From: Azolla caroliniana
Lineage: Eukaryota > Polypodiophyta
Direction: 5' to 3'
Length of the DNA stretch: 64,000 nt
Assembly (NCBI GenBank): GCA_043228905.1
Contig: JBHGNT010000001.1
Coordinates: 16,368,001 to 16,432,000, forward strand
Shown: positions 51,197 to 59,805 of the stretch, in pieces
Layout of the letters: each line of letters opens with the position of its first letter
How positions within the stretch are numbered: the first letter of the stretch is position 1
The notes under the pieces: generated by a model
What the model saw: only the letters and a program-made list of their open reading frames with translations
Told to the model about the DNA's origin: nothing
Database searches by the model: none
Position numbers and translations under genes: made by a program

Positions 51197-51262
51197 TCAT
51201 GACTTAGCTTAGTGGTAAGTCATTTGTCTCTTATCTAGGAGATGCAAGGTTCTATTCTTACT
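51197..51262 (+). repeat. tRNA-like (SINE-head) sequence in TRG1 LTR, copy 2
   Basis: A box TAGCTTAGTGG (51205-51215) and B box GGTTCTATTC (51248-51257), antisense to the LTR, better preserved than in copy 1. Confidence 0.6.
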
Positions 51263-51980
51263 TACACCTCGTAAACACAAAATTTTACAAGGCTTTAGTC
51301 TTGTATTTACAAATGTTTAACTGCATATCACGCCTTCAATTGACCTCCAATGAACCAATGGAACCGTTAGATAATTTTGTTCGTTTCACACCGAAAAATC
51401 TTCAAGACACTGTGTGGCGCGATCAACCTATTCGACCGACCCGACTGATCCATCTATCTGGTCCCATCTGTCCCGACCAGTTCGATCCACATCCAATCCC
51501 CATTCGATCCAGTTTAACCTGGATCCGTCCATCCGGTCTGGTTCCGGTTCCGTCGTCGTTCGTCCGGTTATCCAAAACCATTACGAATAGTTAAGCCACA
51601 TTCATCCACCCAAATAGTTTAGCCCAAGTCACCTTGAACATTCTGTGCTCCACACATAGACAAAAAGTAATAAGTTTTGGATTTGCTTATATATTGTGGG
51701 ATCCTGATTTGTCCTATCTATGTAGGATATCTCATAGTTTTGTTTTTCTCTTCTTCTTCTCAAACATCACACTCACATAACTTGACACTTAGTTGTTCGT
51801 TTCAAATGTAGTAAAGTACATTCAGAAGCTCTTGAAGACATCCATCTTTTCATACCAAGATATTAAACTAATATAAAATAGTATCTTCACTATTATTGTT
51901 TCATATTGTGTGTGAAGAACCACACTTGATTTTGTACATTCCATGCAATTTTCACATCGTTGCCGAAAATTTTCACGACA

Positions 51981-53600
51981 ACATGCCCACATAAGAAAGG
52001 AGAGAAGGAAGGTGGCGGCGAGAGGACATGGCCCGAGGCCAGCGTGCAGAAAAGAGAGGATGAGGCGGGCGAGGCGACCAAAGACGAAACCACGGCGGGT
52101 GCGGAAGACGAAATCGGCCGAGACCGATCCAAGCAAATGACGAGTCGGCCCAGTCGGAGGAGGATGCAACAAGGGACAGTGAGCCCAGACCAAGACGGAT
52201 GCGGAGAAGAGCCCTCCGCCCCAATTCCGGTGACTCTGGCAGTCGAGCATGTGTGCCGACATGAGACCGGAGACATGGTAGGCGACAGCGAGGAGTCTTG
52301 GGACGATGCTAGTGAAGATGAATTGGATATGGACTACGAGGAGGCCAAGGATGGAGCCGTGGCGGAGCGAAGTATAGAGGTAAGAGGCGGCGCCGAAAGA
52401 AGCGGAGTCAGAAGTCGACTCGACCGGGAATCGAACTGGTCGACATTCCGATTCAGATGGAGCGCGATCCAGACATGGATCATTCGACCGAAACCGGCCC
52501 GAGATGCGAACCAAGGTGAAGAGGACATAGGGGCCGATCAGGAGAGGAGAGGTTCGGACAAAAGTCGGGAATGCCGAGAATGCCGAGTTCCGGATAACCG
52601 AACCGAACAGGAGTTGAACCGACCCAATCAAGGGTTGGAGAAGCAAAGACCGGTGAACGCGGAGAAGGGATCGAGCGGGGTCAGTGGCAATCTGAGAGGG
52701 ATCCTCCACACCTAACCCAAAGACTTCGGCAGTTGCAGATCAACGTAAGACTGAGGCGATAAAAGGTGGCGGCGAGGGGAAGAAGGTTGTAGCAGACGAA
52801 GACACAAAAATGGCACAGATCGAGGCAAAGCAAGGGATGTGCATGTGATCACTAAGAGCCGAGAGGCAGGCACGAAGGGAACCGAAGTTCAGCATGGGAC
52901 AGTGCCAAGCTGAGGAGGTGGTCGGAGAGCCTTTCGAGATGCCAGGTCAAGAAAGAGAGGACATCACACGGTAGTGCCGAGACGGTTGCACGGATGTGGA
53001 GATAGATTGCACGGGTTGGTGGCCTCAAGAGAAGAAGGCCCGATAGGATCCTCCACACCGGTTCCGAGGACTATGGCCACTCAGCCCCCGTGGCAATGTA
53101 AGACCAAGGAGAAAGAAGGTGGTGGCGAGGGGACGAAGGCAATAGCGGGCGACGACACCGAACAAGCAATCAAGGCATCACGGAGAACGACGGGGGCCAA
53201 GCGGGTCGGCAAAAGAGGGGTGATCCTCAGGCCAAGCAACGTATTGAAGAGTACAGAGTACATCGAAGCGGAGGACCGGCATGGGTGTCGGGAAGGAAGT
53301 GTGCCTTCACAGGTAGGTACACAAAAGACAGAGCGAGAGACATACATAAGGGTCGCTCGAGGATCAAAGGACGAGCATGCATTCAGAGGAGTCGCGGCGA
53401 TTGACTGACGATGGAGGTCGGATTGAGTCTACAAAGAGGCAAGAGCAACCGAAAGGGAGGCTTGCCCGAAAGTTGACAGTTCGGGACCGGTAAAGGTCGG
53501 CACGACATTCGAGTGTCGAAATGACGGAGGACCCGGTTCGTCACCATCATCGTAATCTCTCACCTTCTTTCCCTTTTTAGTCACATTCTAGTGGATGTTC
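51981..53600 (+). pseudogene. TRG2 internal region: diverged gag-linked repeat gene
   Basis: GC-rich, Lys/Glu/Arg-coding sequence upstream of the TRG2 polypurine tract. Open pieces at 51960-52715 and 52974-53408. Three times a block recurs: ERREGGGERTWPEAS near 52000, SAVADQRKTEAIKGGGEGKK near 52725-52790 (across a stop), and PVPRTMATQPPWQCKTKEKE followed by GGGEGTKAIAGDD near 53055-53160. These parallel the TRG1 core (ETRAVASENQHKTQETEGGN). The gag N-terminus and 5' LTR are not in the window because TRG1 sits at the left edge. Confidence 0.6.
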
Positions 53601-53617
53601 GGTTTAGTGGGGGTGGA
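53601..53617 (+). promoter_or_regulatory. Polypurine tract of TRG2
   Basis: GGTTTAGTGGGGGTGGA directly before the LTR; one base different from the TRG1 tract. Confidence 0.8.
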
Positions 53618-54353
53618 TGTCGTGAAGATTTCCGTCTACGGTGTGAAAACCGGATGGAATGGGCAAAGTCGGTAATGTGCAACATGTGCACATGTACATT
53701 AGGAAATGTATACAAAATAGTAAGGGGGATATTTATCCCACATTGCAACATCCTTCCCTCCTTGGATTATAAAAGGAGGGATGGGTCTCTTGTGAAAGGG
53801 TGCTCATTTTGAGTTAGGAGGGTATACCGTTAGATCTAAGGTATGGTAGTTTGTCTCTTCTTCTTACTTTCTTACTTTCTTTTAGGGTTTCTTTTAGGTC
53901 TTCTTCTTCGTCATCGTGTGGGTGCAGTCTTCTTCGCTTCCGCTTTGTCTACTGTACAAGACCCCACTCGACGCAACGAGCCTGAGAGCTCCCCCATCGG
54001 TGGCTTGGCATCAGACTACCGCTATAACCTAATCTACCTTATACCGGCTCGAAGCCGGAGTTGTATCTTGCTCTTGTCTATATATATAAGTGAAATTATG
54101 TGCATTTGTGTCTTTGGAGTTCTTTCTTTCCAGTTTCTGTACATAGGAAGTGTGTGTCTAATCGATGTTGCATGCATGTCCTTTCCCTCTCTCATTCGAT
54201 TGCTTCCGGTACAAATCTAGAAACGCTCTAGTCGGCGTTTTGGCCGGTCGCCAAAAACAGTGAAGCTTAACCTTCCATGCTCCGTTTCTCTCAAGTCCAA
54301 GACCCATGTGGTCCCACCCCGGATCTAACACATACCCGTGGATTTCCGCGACA
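53618..54353 (+). repeat. 3' LTR of TRG2 (736 bp)
   Basis: Ends TGTCGTGAAGATTTCC...GTGGATTTCCGCGACA, with inverted termini. TATA box GATTATAAAAGGAGGG near 53765-53780. U5 box GTCCAAGACCCATGTGGTCC near 54295-54314. The first 70 bases parallel the TRG1 U3 start in minus sense. Followed by chromovirus integrase sequence. Confidence 0.88.
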
Positions 54354-55119
54354 ACATACCAATCAAACACTGGAACAGTATCTTCGGTGTTTCCTAAGCT
54401 ATCAACAAGATGATTAGGCAAATATGCTACACTTTGTTGATTTTGCTTATAATAATTATTTTCACTCCTCTACTAGGGTTACACCATTTTATGCTTGTAT
54501 AGGCTATCATCCTCGTTGGTGTGTGTTTGAAACTCCTGAGTTACCCACAAATCCTAGTGCAGAGGATCATTTGGAGCGGCTACGATGAATTCAAGCAGAA
54601 CTCTCTACCCACTTACATCACGCCCAACAAACATAGAAGGATTATGTGGATCCTTATCGGCTTCCATCCTCTTTTGATATTGGCGATGGAATATGGCTAT
54701 TATGACAGCACCTCAAGACTACTCGACCATGTGACAAACTGGATTATCGACGGTTAGGGCCTTTCCGTATTAACGGAAAAATTAATGATGTCACTTTTCA
54801 TCTTGATCTACCTCCGCAACTACGGATACATCCAGTATTTCATAGTTCCCTTCTAGAACCCTATTAGGACAACACTATTCCAGTTCGTATTACACCACCT
54901 CCACCCCCGATCGAACTTGACGATGGACCTGAGTACGACGTTTCCACCATCCTCAATTCCAAGATTGTTCACAACAAGCTCTACTATTTGGTTGATTAGC
55001 TAGGATATAGTCCAAGCAAGCGTACATGGGAACTAGTGGTGAATGTGGCCAATGCTCGAGCTCTTCTTGAGGACTTCCATCGTCAATATCCAAACATGCC
55101 AAGTCCCAAATCAAAGATG
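54354..55119 (+). pseudogene. Gy6: chromovirus integrase C-terminus and chromodomain
   Basis: Starts right after the TRG2 LTR inside the integrase core: NQTLEQYLRCFLSYQQDD, a TAG for Trp, then NNYFHSSTRVTPFYACIGYH. After shifts come LDYRRLGPFRINGKINDVTF, IHPVFHSSLLEPY (GPY region, 54750-54870) and the chromodomain YDVSTILNSKIVHNKLYYLV then LGYSPSKRTWELV (about 54938-55045), with TAG for Trp in between. The upstream part of this element is not in the window, so TRG2 most likely inserted into it. Confidence 0.87.
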
Positions 55120-55178
55120 ACTCGTAATACTTGTCTTGTAACTTTTCTTCATATAATATACCACTTGTTATCATCATC

Positions 55179-55186
<8 letters not shown>

Positions 55187-55223
<37 letters not shown>
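55187..55223. repeat. (CT)n microsatellite
   Basis: Uninterrupted CT dinucleotides, about 18 copies, after the Gy6 remnant. Confidence 0.9.
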
Positions 55224-55225
<2 letters not shown>

Positions 55226-55339
55226 TCTCTCATGAGTCCCACATACTCCATTCCTCTTATTACTAATCCTCATAGTAATTTCCTCCTCTATCTCTAGTAC
55301 TAATTCCCTCTCTGTCTTTAATACTATTCCTAACAATGG

Positions 55340-56735
55340 GTACTCAAAATCAAATACAACACCTACGGCTTTATCAACCGATACAAGGCCTGACTAGTGG
55401 CCAAGGGCTATGCATAGCAACACGGGATCGAGTACGATGTGACGTTTGCGCCGGTCACAAAGATGACGATCATCCGTGTGTTGCTGGCGGTAACGATGGC
55501 AAAGGAATGGCATCTACACCAAATGGATGTCAAGAATGTGTTCTTGCAAGGAGAGCTTGACACACAAGTGTATATGGCGTAGCCTCCCGGATTGAACACG
55601 TTGGCCATTTGCCGACTAAAGAAGTCGTTGTATGGATTAAAGCAAGCTCGTCATGTCTTGAATACAAAGATCACGCAATGAATGCATTGGATGGGGTTTG
55701 CTCTGTCAAAGTCGGACTCATCACTATTCATTTGGCAAGGTCGGAATGGGCCGATATGTATTTGTTTTACGTTGATGATTTAGTCATTGCCGATGCCGAG
55801 ATTGACGAAATCGACCACACGAAGTCCCTACTTGCGGCATCGTTCGAAGTGAAGAATTGGGGGACCTTCATTACTTCGTTGAGATCGAAGTGATCCACAC
55901 CCCAGAAGGCATACTGATCAGCCAACATCATTACGTGTTGAGTATGCTCTTCAAGTTCAGAATGGCGTATTGTATCTATCTCGACTCCTCTTGAAAGGAA
56001 TATCAAGCTTCACCTTGGATCGGGGTGAACTTGTGATGCAACACAGTTCCAACAGATTGTCGGAAGCCTTATCTATTTTGACCATCACTCGGCCGAACCT
56101 TAGCTATCCAGTAGGTCTGGTCAGTCAATTCATGTCAGAGCCGACGTCCAACCACCCTCAGTGTGCGCATCGAATCTTGCGATATGTGAGCGGCATGAAG
56201 GATAGAGGGTTGCTATATCGGGCAAGTAAAGCCAAACAGCTTGTCAACTACGTGGATGTCAACTAGGCCGGAAATGTTGGCAATCGTAGGTCAACATCCA
56301 AGTTCGCGTTTTCATTGGGAAGCGTCGCGATCACTTGGAGCAGCAAAAGGCAGCCGACAATGGCACTGTCGAGCATTGAGGCCAAATACAGAGCAACAGT
56401 TGTTGCAATCTGTGAAGCCATCTAGCTGAAGAGACTATTGAAGGATCTGCAGGAGGACGTGTTTGATCCGAAAGTCATATACTATGACTACTTCAACAGC
56501 ATCCAACTCGCTAAAAATCTTGTCTTCCACGCCCGGACGAAGCACATTGAGGTGCACTATCATTTCATCCGCGTGCAAGTCCTCTCCAATGAAGTCAAAC
56601 TTGTGCATGTTCTAATGGATCGACAAGTTGTTGATATTTTCACCAAACCTCTCGTCTTGGACAAGTTGCAACAATTCTTGACTTTGCTTGGTCGACAACA
56701 TCTCGACTTTCTGAACCTAAGGGGGAGAAACTAAA
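55340..56735 (+). pseudogene. CopC: Ty1/copia reverse transcriptase and RNase H remnant
   Basis: Blocks in order across frames: LVAKGYA, EWHLHQMDVKNVFLQGELD, LKKSLYGLKQARHV, YVDDLVIAD (about 55769-55795), EVIHTPEGILISQHHYVLS, LSYPVGLVSQFMSEPTSN, then RNase H pieces (RRSTSKFAFSLGS) and ARTKHIEVHYHFIRVQVLSN and VVDIFTKPLVLDKLQQFL. Numerous stops and shifts. A purine-rich AAAAGGCGAGAGGGGGAG near 56738 may be its polypurine tract. The remnant of a different copia lineage from CopD. Confidence 0.9.
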
Positions 56736-57152
56736 GCCGAAGAAAAGGCGAGAGGGGGAGAGATGTCCAAGAAGCCGAATCGGGTGAAGAATTCGATCTC
56801 CGAACTACTGAAGAAGCCGAGGACATGACGGACGTATGGACAGTTGGAAGAAGATCGGCTAAGTGGCTCAAACTAGCTAGATGTAGGGGGAGCACCCGAA
56901 AGAACGAGCCAAAGCCAAAGTCAACCAAACAAGGGGAGGCAGAGCCAAGAAGGGTAGAGCCAACAAAGTGAAGGTGAGGACCAGGAAATCGGCAAATGTG
57001 GTCAAGGGTCAGAAAGAAGGTGAATCGGAGATAGCCGATTCGGACAAGAGTAGGAATGAATGGAGACAGTTGATTCGGTCGAATGGTATGATTCAGTCGA
57101 ATCGCACGAAGGCCAAGCGAACTAAACGGCAGCCAAAGGCGATGGTGATACA
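56736..57152. other. Purine-rich unassigned stretch after CopC
   Basis: AG-rich with short Lys/Glu/Arg frames (56968-57192) and no recognised domain. Probably LTR or untranslated remains of a copia element. Confidence 0.4.
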
Positions 57153-57250
57153 TGTCATGGGTAGAAAATATACACAAGAGAGTAGAAGATAATCAAATGG
57201 ATGAGTTGATTAATTGAAAGACTCTATAACTGGCATTGTTCACCTTGATT
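57153..57250 (-). repeat. Fragment of a Gy7-family LTR
   Basis: TGTCATGGGTAGAAAATA onward aligns with the plus-strand start of the Gy7 LTR (59453-59555): shared AGATAA(T/C)CAAATGGA and TTGAAAGACTCTATAACTGG versus AGGAAAGACTCCATAACTGG. It merges into CopD coding sequence near 57240. Confidence 0.65.
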
Positions 57251-58613
57251 GTAATCGAGGTTGCACCTAGATATAATGCCCGCATTGTGTTGAAGAGGTT
57301 TCAACAGAAAAAGGTTGTCGACTTCAACGAGATATTCGCACTAGTCGTAAAGATGACATCGATCATAACTGTTATGAGCATAGCTGTCAGTATGGACTTG
57401 GAGATCGAACAGTTAGATGTCAAGACAACATTCTTGCATGGGAAACTAGATGAAGAGATCTACATGCAGCAACCCGAAGTCTTTGAGGAGAAGGGGAAAG
57501 AGAACTTGGCGTGTCGACTGAAGAAAAGCTTGTATGGGTTGAAACAAGCTCCACGCTAATGGTACAAGAAGTTTGAATCCTTCATGGTAGAACATCGGTT
57601 CTAGAAAACACAAGTTGATCACTGTGTGTTTGTCAAAAGGTACAATGAAGGTGATTTCATTATTCTCTTTCTTATATGTGGATGACATGTTGATAGTCAG
57701 ACAAGACACGAAGAGGATCGTGAGCTTGAAGAAAGCACTAGGCAAATCATTTGGCATGAAAGATCTTGGACCTACAAAACTGATCTGAGGGATGCAGATA
57801 GTTTGGGACAGAACTAAGAAAGTGTTGTGGTTGTCACAAGAGAAATATGTGACAAAGATCTTGGAGAGGTTCAACATGTCGGAAGCAAAGCCAGTTGGCT
57901 CTATGTTGCCCACCAACTGCAAGCTGAATGCTAAGCAATGCCCGAGAGGGGAGAAAGCAAAGGATGGGATGAGGAAAGCACCATATGCCTCAGCCGTAGG
58001 CAGTTTAATGTATGCTATGGTCACGAGACTAGAAATAGCATTTGTTGTGGGGATAGTAAGCCGATATATGAGTAATCCAGGAAGAGAACATTAAGCAGTT
58101 GTTAAATGGATACTCAAGTACTTGAAAGGCACCTCGGGGGTATGCCTGAGGTATGGTGTCAGAAAACCCATGCTCGAAGGGTTTACCGACTCGTACATGT
58201 CGGGGGGACACAGACTCAAGTCGATCCACATCAGGGTACGTCATGACCTATGCATGGGGAGTAGTGTTGTGGTAGGCACGACTTTCAGAAATCTGTGGCC
58301 TTGTTGACCACAGAGGCAAAGTATATGGCAGTAGTAGCGGCCGACAAAGAGCTAATCTAGATGAGAAATTTTCTCAATGAGTTGGGGATGAAGCAAAAGG
58401 AATTCGTGCTTCATTGTGATAGCCAGAGCTCCATACACCTAGCCAAGAATGTAGTGTACCACTCCCGGACCAAACATTTATAGAGGAGGTATCACTAGTT
58501 GCGGGAGAAAGTGGAGGAAGGAGAGTTTACCCTTGTGATGATCCATACTGACGACAATGGATCCTACATGCTCACGAAGAACCTACTGATGGACAAACTC
58601 AGAGCCTATTGAC
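57236..58613 (+). pseudogene. CopD: Ty1/copia (Tork-like) RT and RNase H remnant
   Basis: Open from 57236: VLKRFQQKKVVDFNEIFALV, LEIEQLDVKTTFLHGKLDEE, LKKSLYGLKQAPR with TAA following. Then the YVDD region in shifted frames near 57670, LSQEKYVTKILERFNMSEAK, PYASAVGSLMYAM (about 57978-58018), GREH with TAA, and late RNase H blocks (TTEAKYMAVV, LHCDSQSSIHLAKNVV) with several stops to about 58613. The motif style (RFNM, PYASAVGSLMYAMV) is that of Tork-type copia. Integrase and gag are absent. Confidence 0.9.
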
Positions 58614-58847
58614 AAAGGATAGGAATAACCAACTCCATCCATAGGAGTGAAGGGGAATGCACAGAATACATAGATTTACATGGAAACCCTATACGGGGAA
58701 AACCACGAGAATAGAGATCCACTATACAATGAAGAATACAAAGGAGACAATATACAACAATCTCTCTACATAGAGTGTATCAGCCACGCAAGGCTCTTGA
58801 CGTCTAAGCTCACATAGTTATGGCGTTGCTCTCTTTGTCACTCACTC
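58614..58847 (-). repeat. Possible U5 end of a copia LTR, minus orientation
   Basis: In minus sense GTGGTTTTCCCCGTATAGGG then GTTTCCATG and ATTCTGTGCATTCCCC resemble the U5 end of the LTR at 58848-59452 (GTGGTTTTTCCCGTTTAGGG, TCTTGTGCATTCTC). If so it is an inverted partial LTR beside the plus-strand one. Boundaries not resolved. Confidence 0.4.
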
Positions 58848-59452
58848 TGTTAGGATTTTGGTCCCTCCAAATGGGATATCACTACCCAGTAAGGAAGACC
58901 CGATGAGAACCAGATGAACAAGGCCCGACAAGAGCCGAATGATGCAGACCCGGTGAGGATCGGATGACGAGTACCCGGTGAGGAAGGCCCGGTGAGAACC
59001 GTATGGTGAAGACCCGGCAAGAGCTGGATGATGCAGACCCGGTGAGAACCGCTCACCAGATGAAGGGACATATTTGTAAATATGTTTCTGAGAGCCCAAT
59101 GGGGCTATATTTGTAAATAGCCCGAAAGTCATATTAGTATAAATATGACCTAGGGCAAACATGTGTGTGTGTGTGTGTTGTCATTATTTTGTATAGTGTT
59201 ATTGGTGTAACTGTTGTACAGAGCGTACTGGAGAGAAAGAGAGAGAGACAGAGAGAGACAGAGAGACAGAGTGAGTCTCTGTTGTAACCGCCGCCAGACA
59301 AAGATTGTGAGCACGAGGTCGTTGCCTCTATGTTCCCCTGTTGTATTCTCCTTACATAGTGATAGTTCGGAGTCTGTGGGCTCCCGTGGTTTTTCCCGTT
59401 TAGGGTTTTCCACGTTAACATCTTGTGCATTCTCTTCTGTTTGTGTACTTAC
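58848..59452 (+). repeat. Copia LTR interrupted by Gy7, with U3 tandem repeats
   Basis: Starts TGTTAGGATTTTGG, has TATA box TAGTATAAATATGACC near 59133-59148, and ends in copia-type U5 (GGTTTTCCACGTTAACATC) cut at 59452. U3 (58886-59050) carries about seven 25-30 bp repeats around GACCCGGTGAGAACCG(G/T)ATG. Also a GT run (59162-59179) and a GAGA/GACAGA run (59232-59270). The other half lies beyond the window, to the right of Gy7. Confidence 0.7.
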
Positions 59453-59805
59453 TGTCACGGATCATAAACTCAAGAGACAACCAAGAAGATAACCAAATGG
59501 ACAAGAAAGAAGATAGTACTAAAGGAAAGACTCCATAACTGGTGTTGTTCACCTTGAATTCCTTCAAGGTGAACTCCTCTATTTATACTACATGGCATGC
59601 ATACTTGTTGCACGCATGTGAATCTACAATAGAGCATGTAGGTATGCATGCATGTGCCAAGTGTAAATACTACAAGGGAGCAACTATGCACATGATGCTA
59701 GCAAAATAATAAGGACCAATTACATACATAACTAGTACTACATATCTTGGTTAACTCATAATAGTAGATTATAACATGGTCGTGTCAAGAGTTCGAATCT
59801 TGACA
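59453..59805 (-). repeat. 3' LTR of Gy7 (353 bp)
   Basis: Plus-strand ends TGTCACGG...CTTGACA. Minus-sense TATA box GTATAAATAGAGG near 59578-59590. A perfect 12-bp hairpin (GTTCACCTTGAA, loop TTCC) spans 59547-59574. Inside the element it abuts the polypurine tract. Confidence 0.9.

Larger units (their letters stand above)
29103..51980 (-). mobile_element. TRG1: non-autonomous gag-only LTR element (nested host)
   Basis: After removing younger insertions (Gy3 29318-39184, Gy5 41559-49112, solo LTR 49459-50136) a minus-strand element remains. It has a 5' LTR 50760-51980, primer site 50734-50751, gag followed by a tandem-repeat domain, a polypurine tract at 40150-40166 and a 3' LTR 29103-40149. 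The internal part is only about 2.4 kb and contains no protease, RT or integrase. Shared primer site and gag similarity tie it to Gy1, the likely type of helper. The first 36 bases of the 3' LTR terminus were displaced by Gy3t. Confidence 0.85.
50760..51980 (-). repeat. 5' LTR of TRG1 (1221 bp)
   Basis: Plus-strand ends TGTCGTGAAAAATCC...ATTTTCACGACA. Minus-sense U5 box TCCAAGACCTCGGCGGTTCC near 50799-50818. TATA box near 51031-51045, RY cluster 51059-51116, tRNA-like 51197-51262, and CCGATC/CGGTTC-rich block about 51420-51570. It is the uninterrupted copy and shows the empty site of Gy3 at 51009-51013. Confidence 0.95.

Noticed and set aside
51822-52709. Minus-strand 295-codon frame across the TRG1 LTR end and TRG2
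   Set aside because: Crosses an element boundary and consists of Ser/Leu/Arg-rich shadow sequence of the plus-strand TRG2 gene.
53618-54353. TRG2 LTR as a 5' LTR of a rightward element
   Set aside because: A polypurine tract lies directly to its left, and no primer site but chromovirus integrase follows to its right.
58848-59420. Complete 573-bp copia solo LTR ending at GTTAACA
   Set aside because: No target duplication flanks it, and copia-type U5 sequence continues to 59452, so it is better read as an LTR cut by Gy7.
59785-59805. tRNA-like B box (GAGTTCGAATC) at the Gy7 LTR end
   Set aside because: It is part of a short palindrome at the LTR terminus and no A box lies at tRNA spacing.
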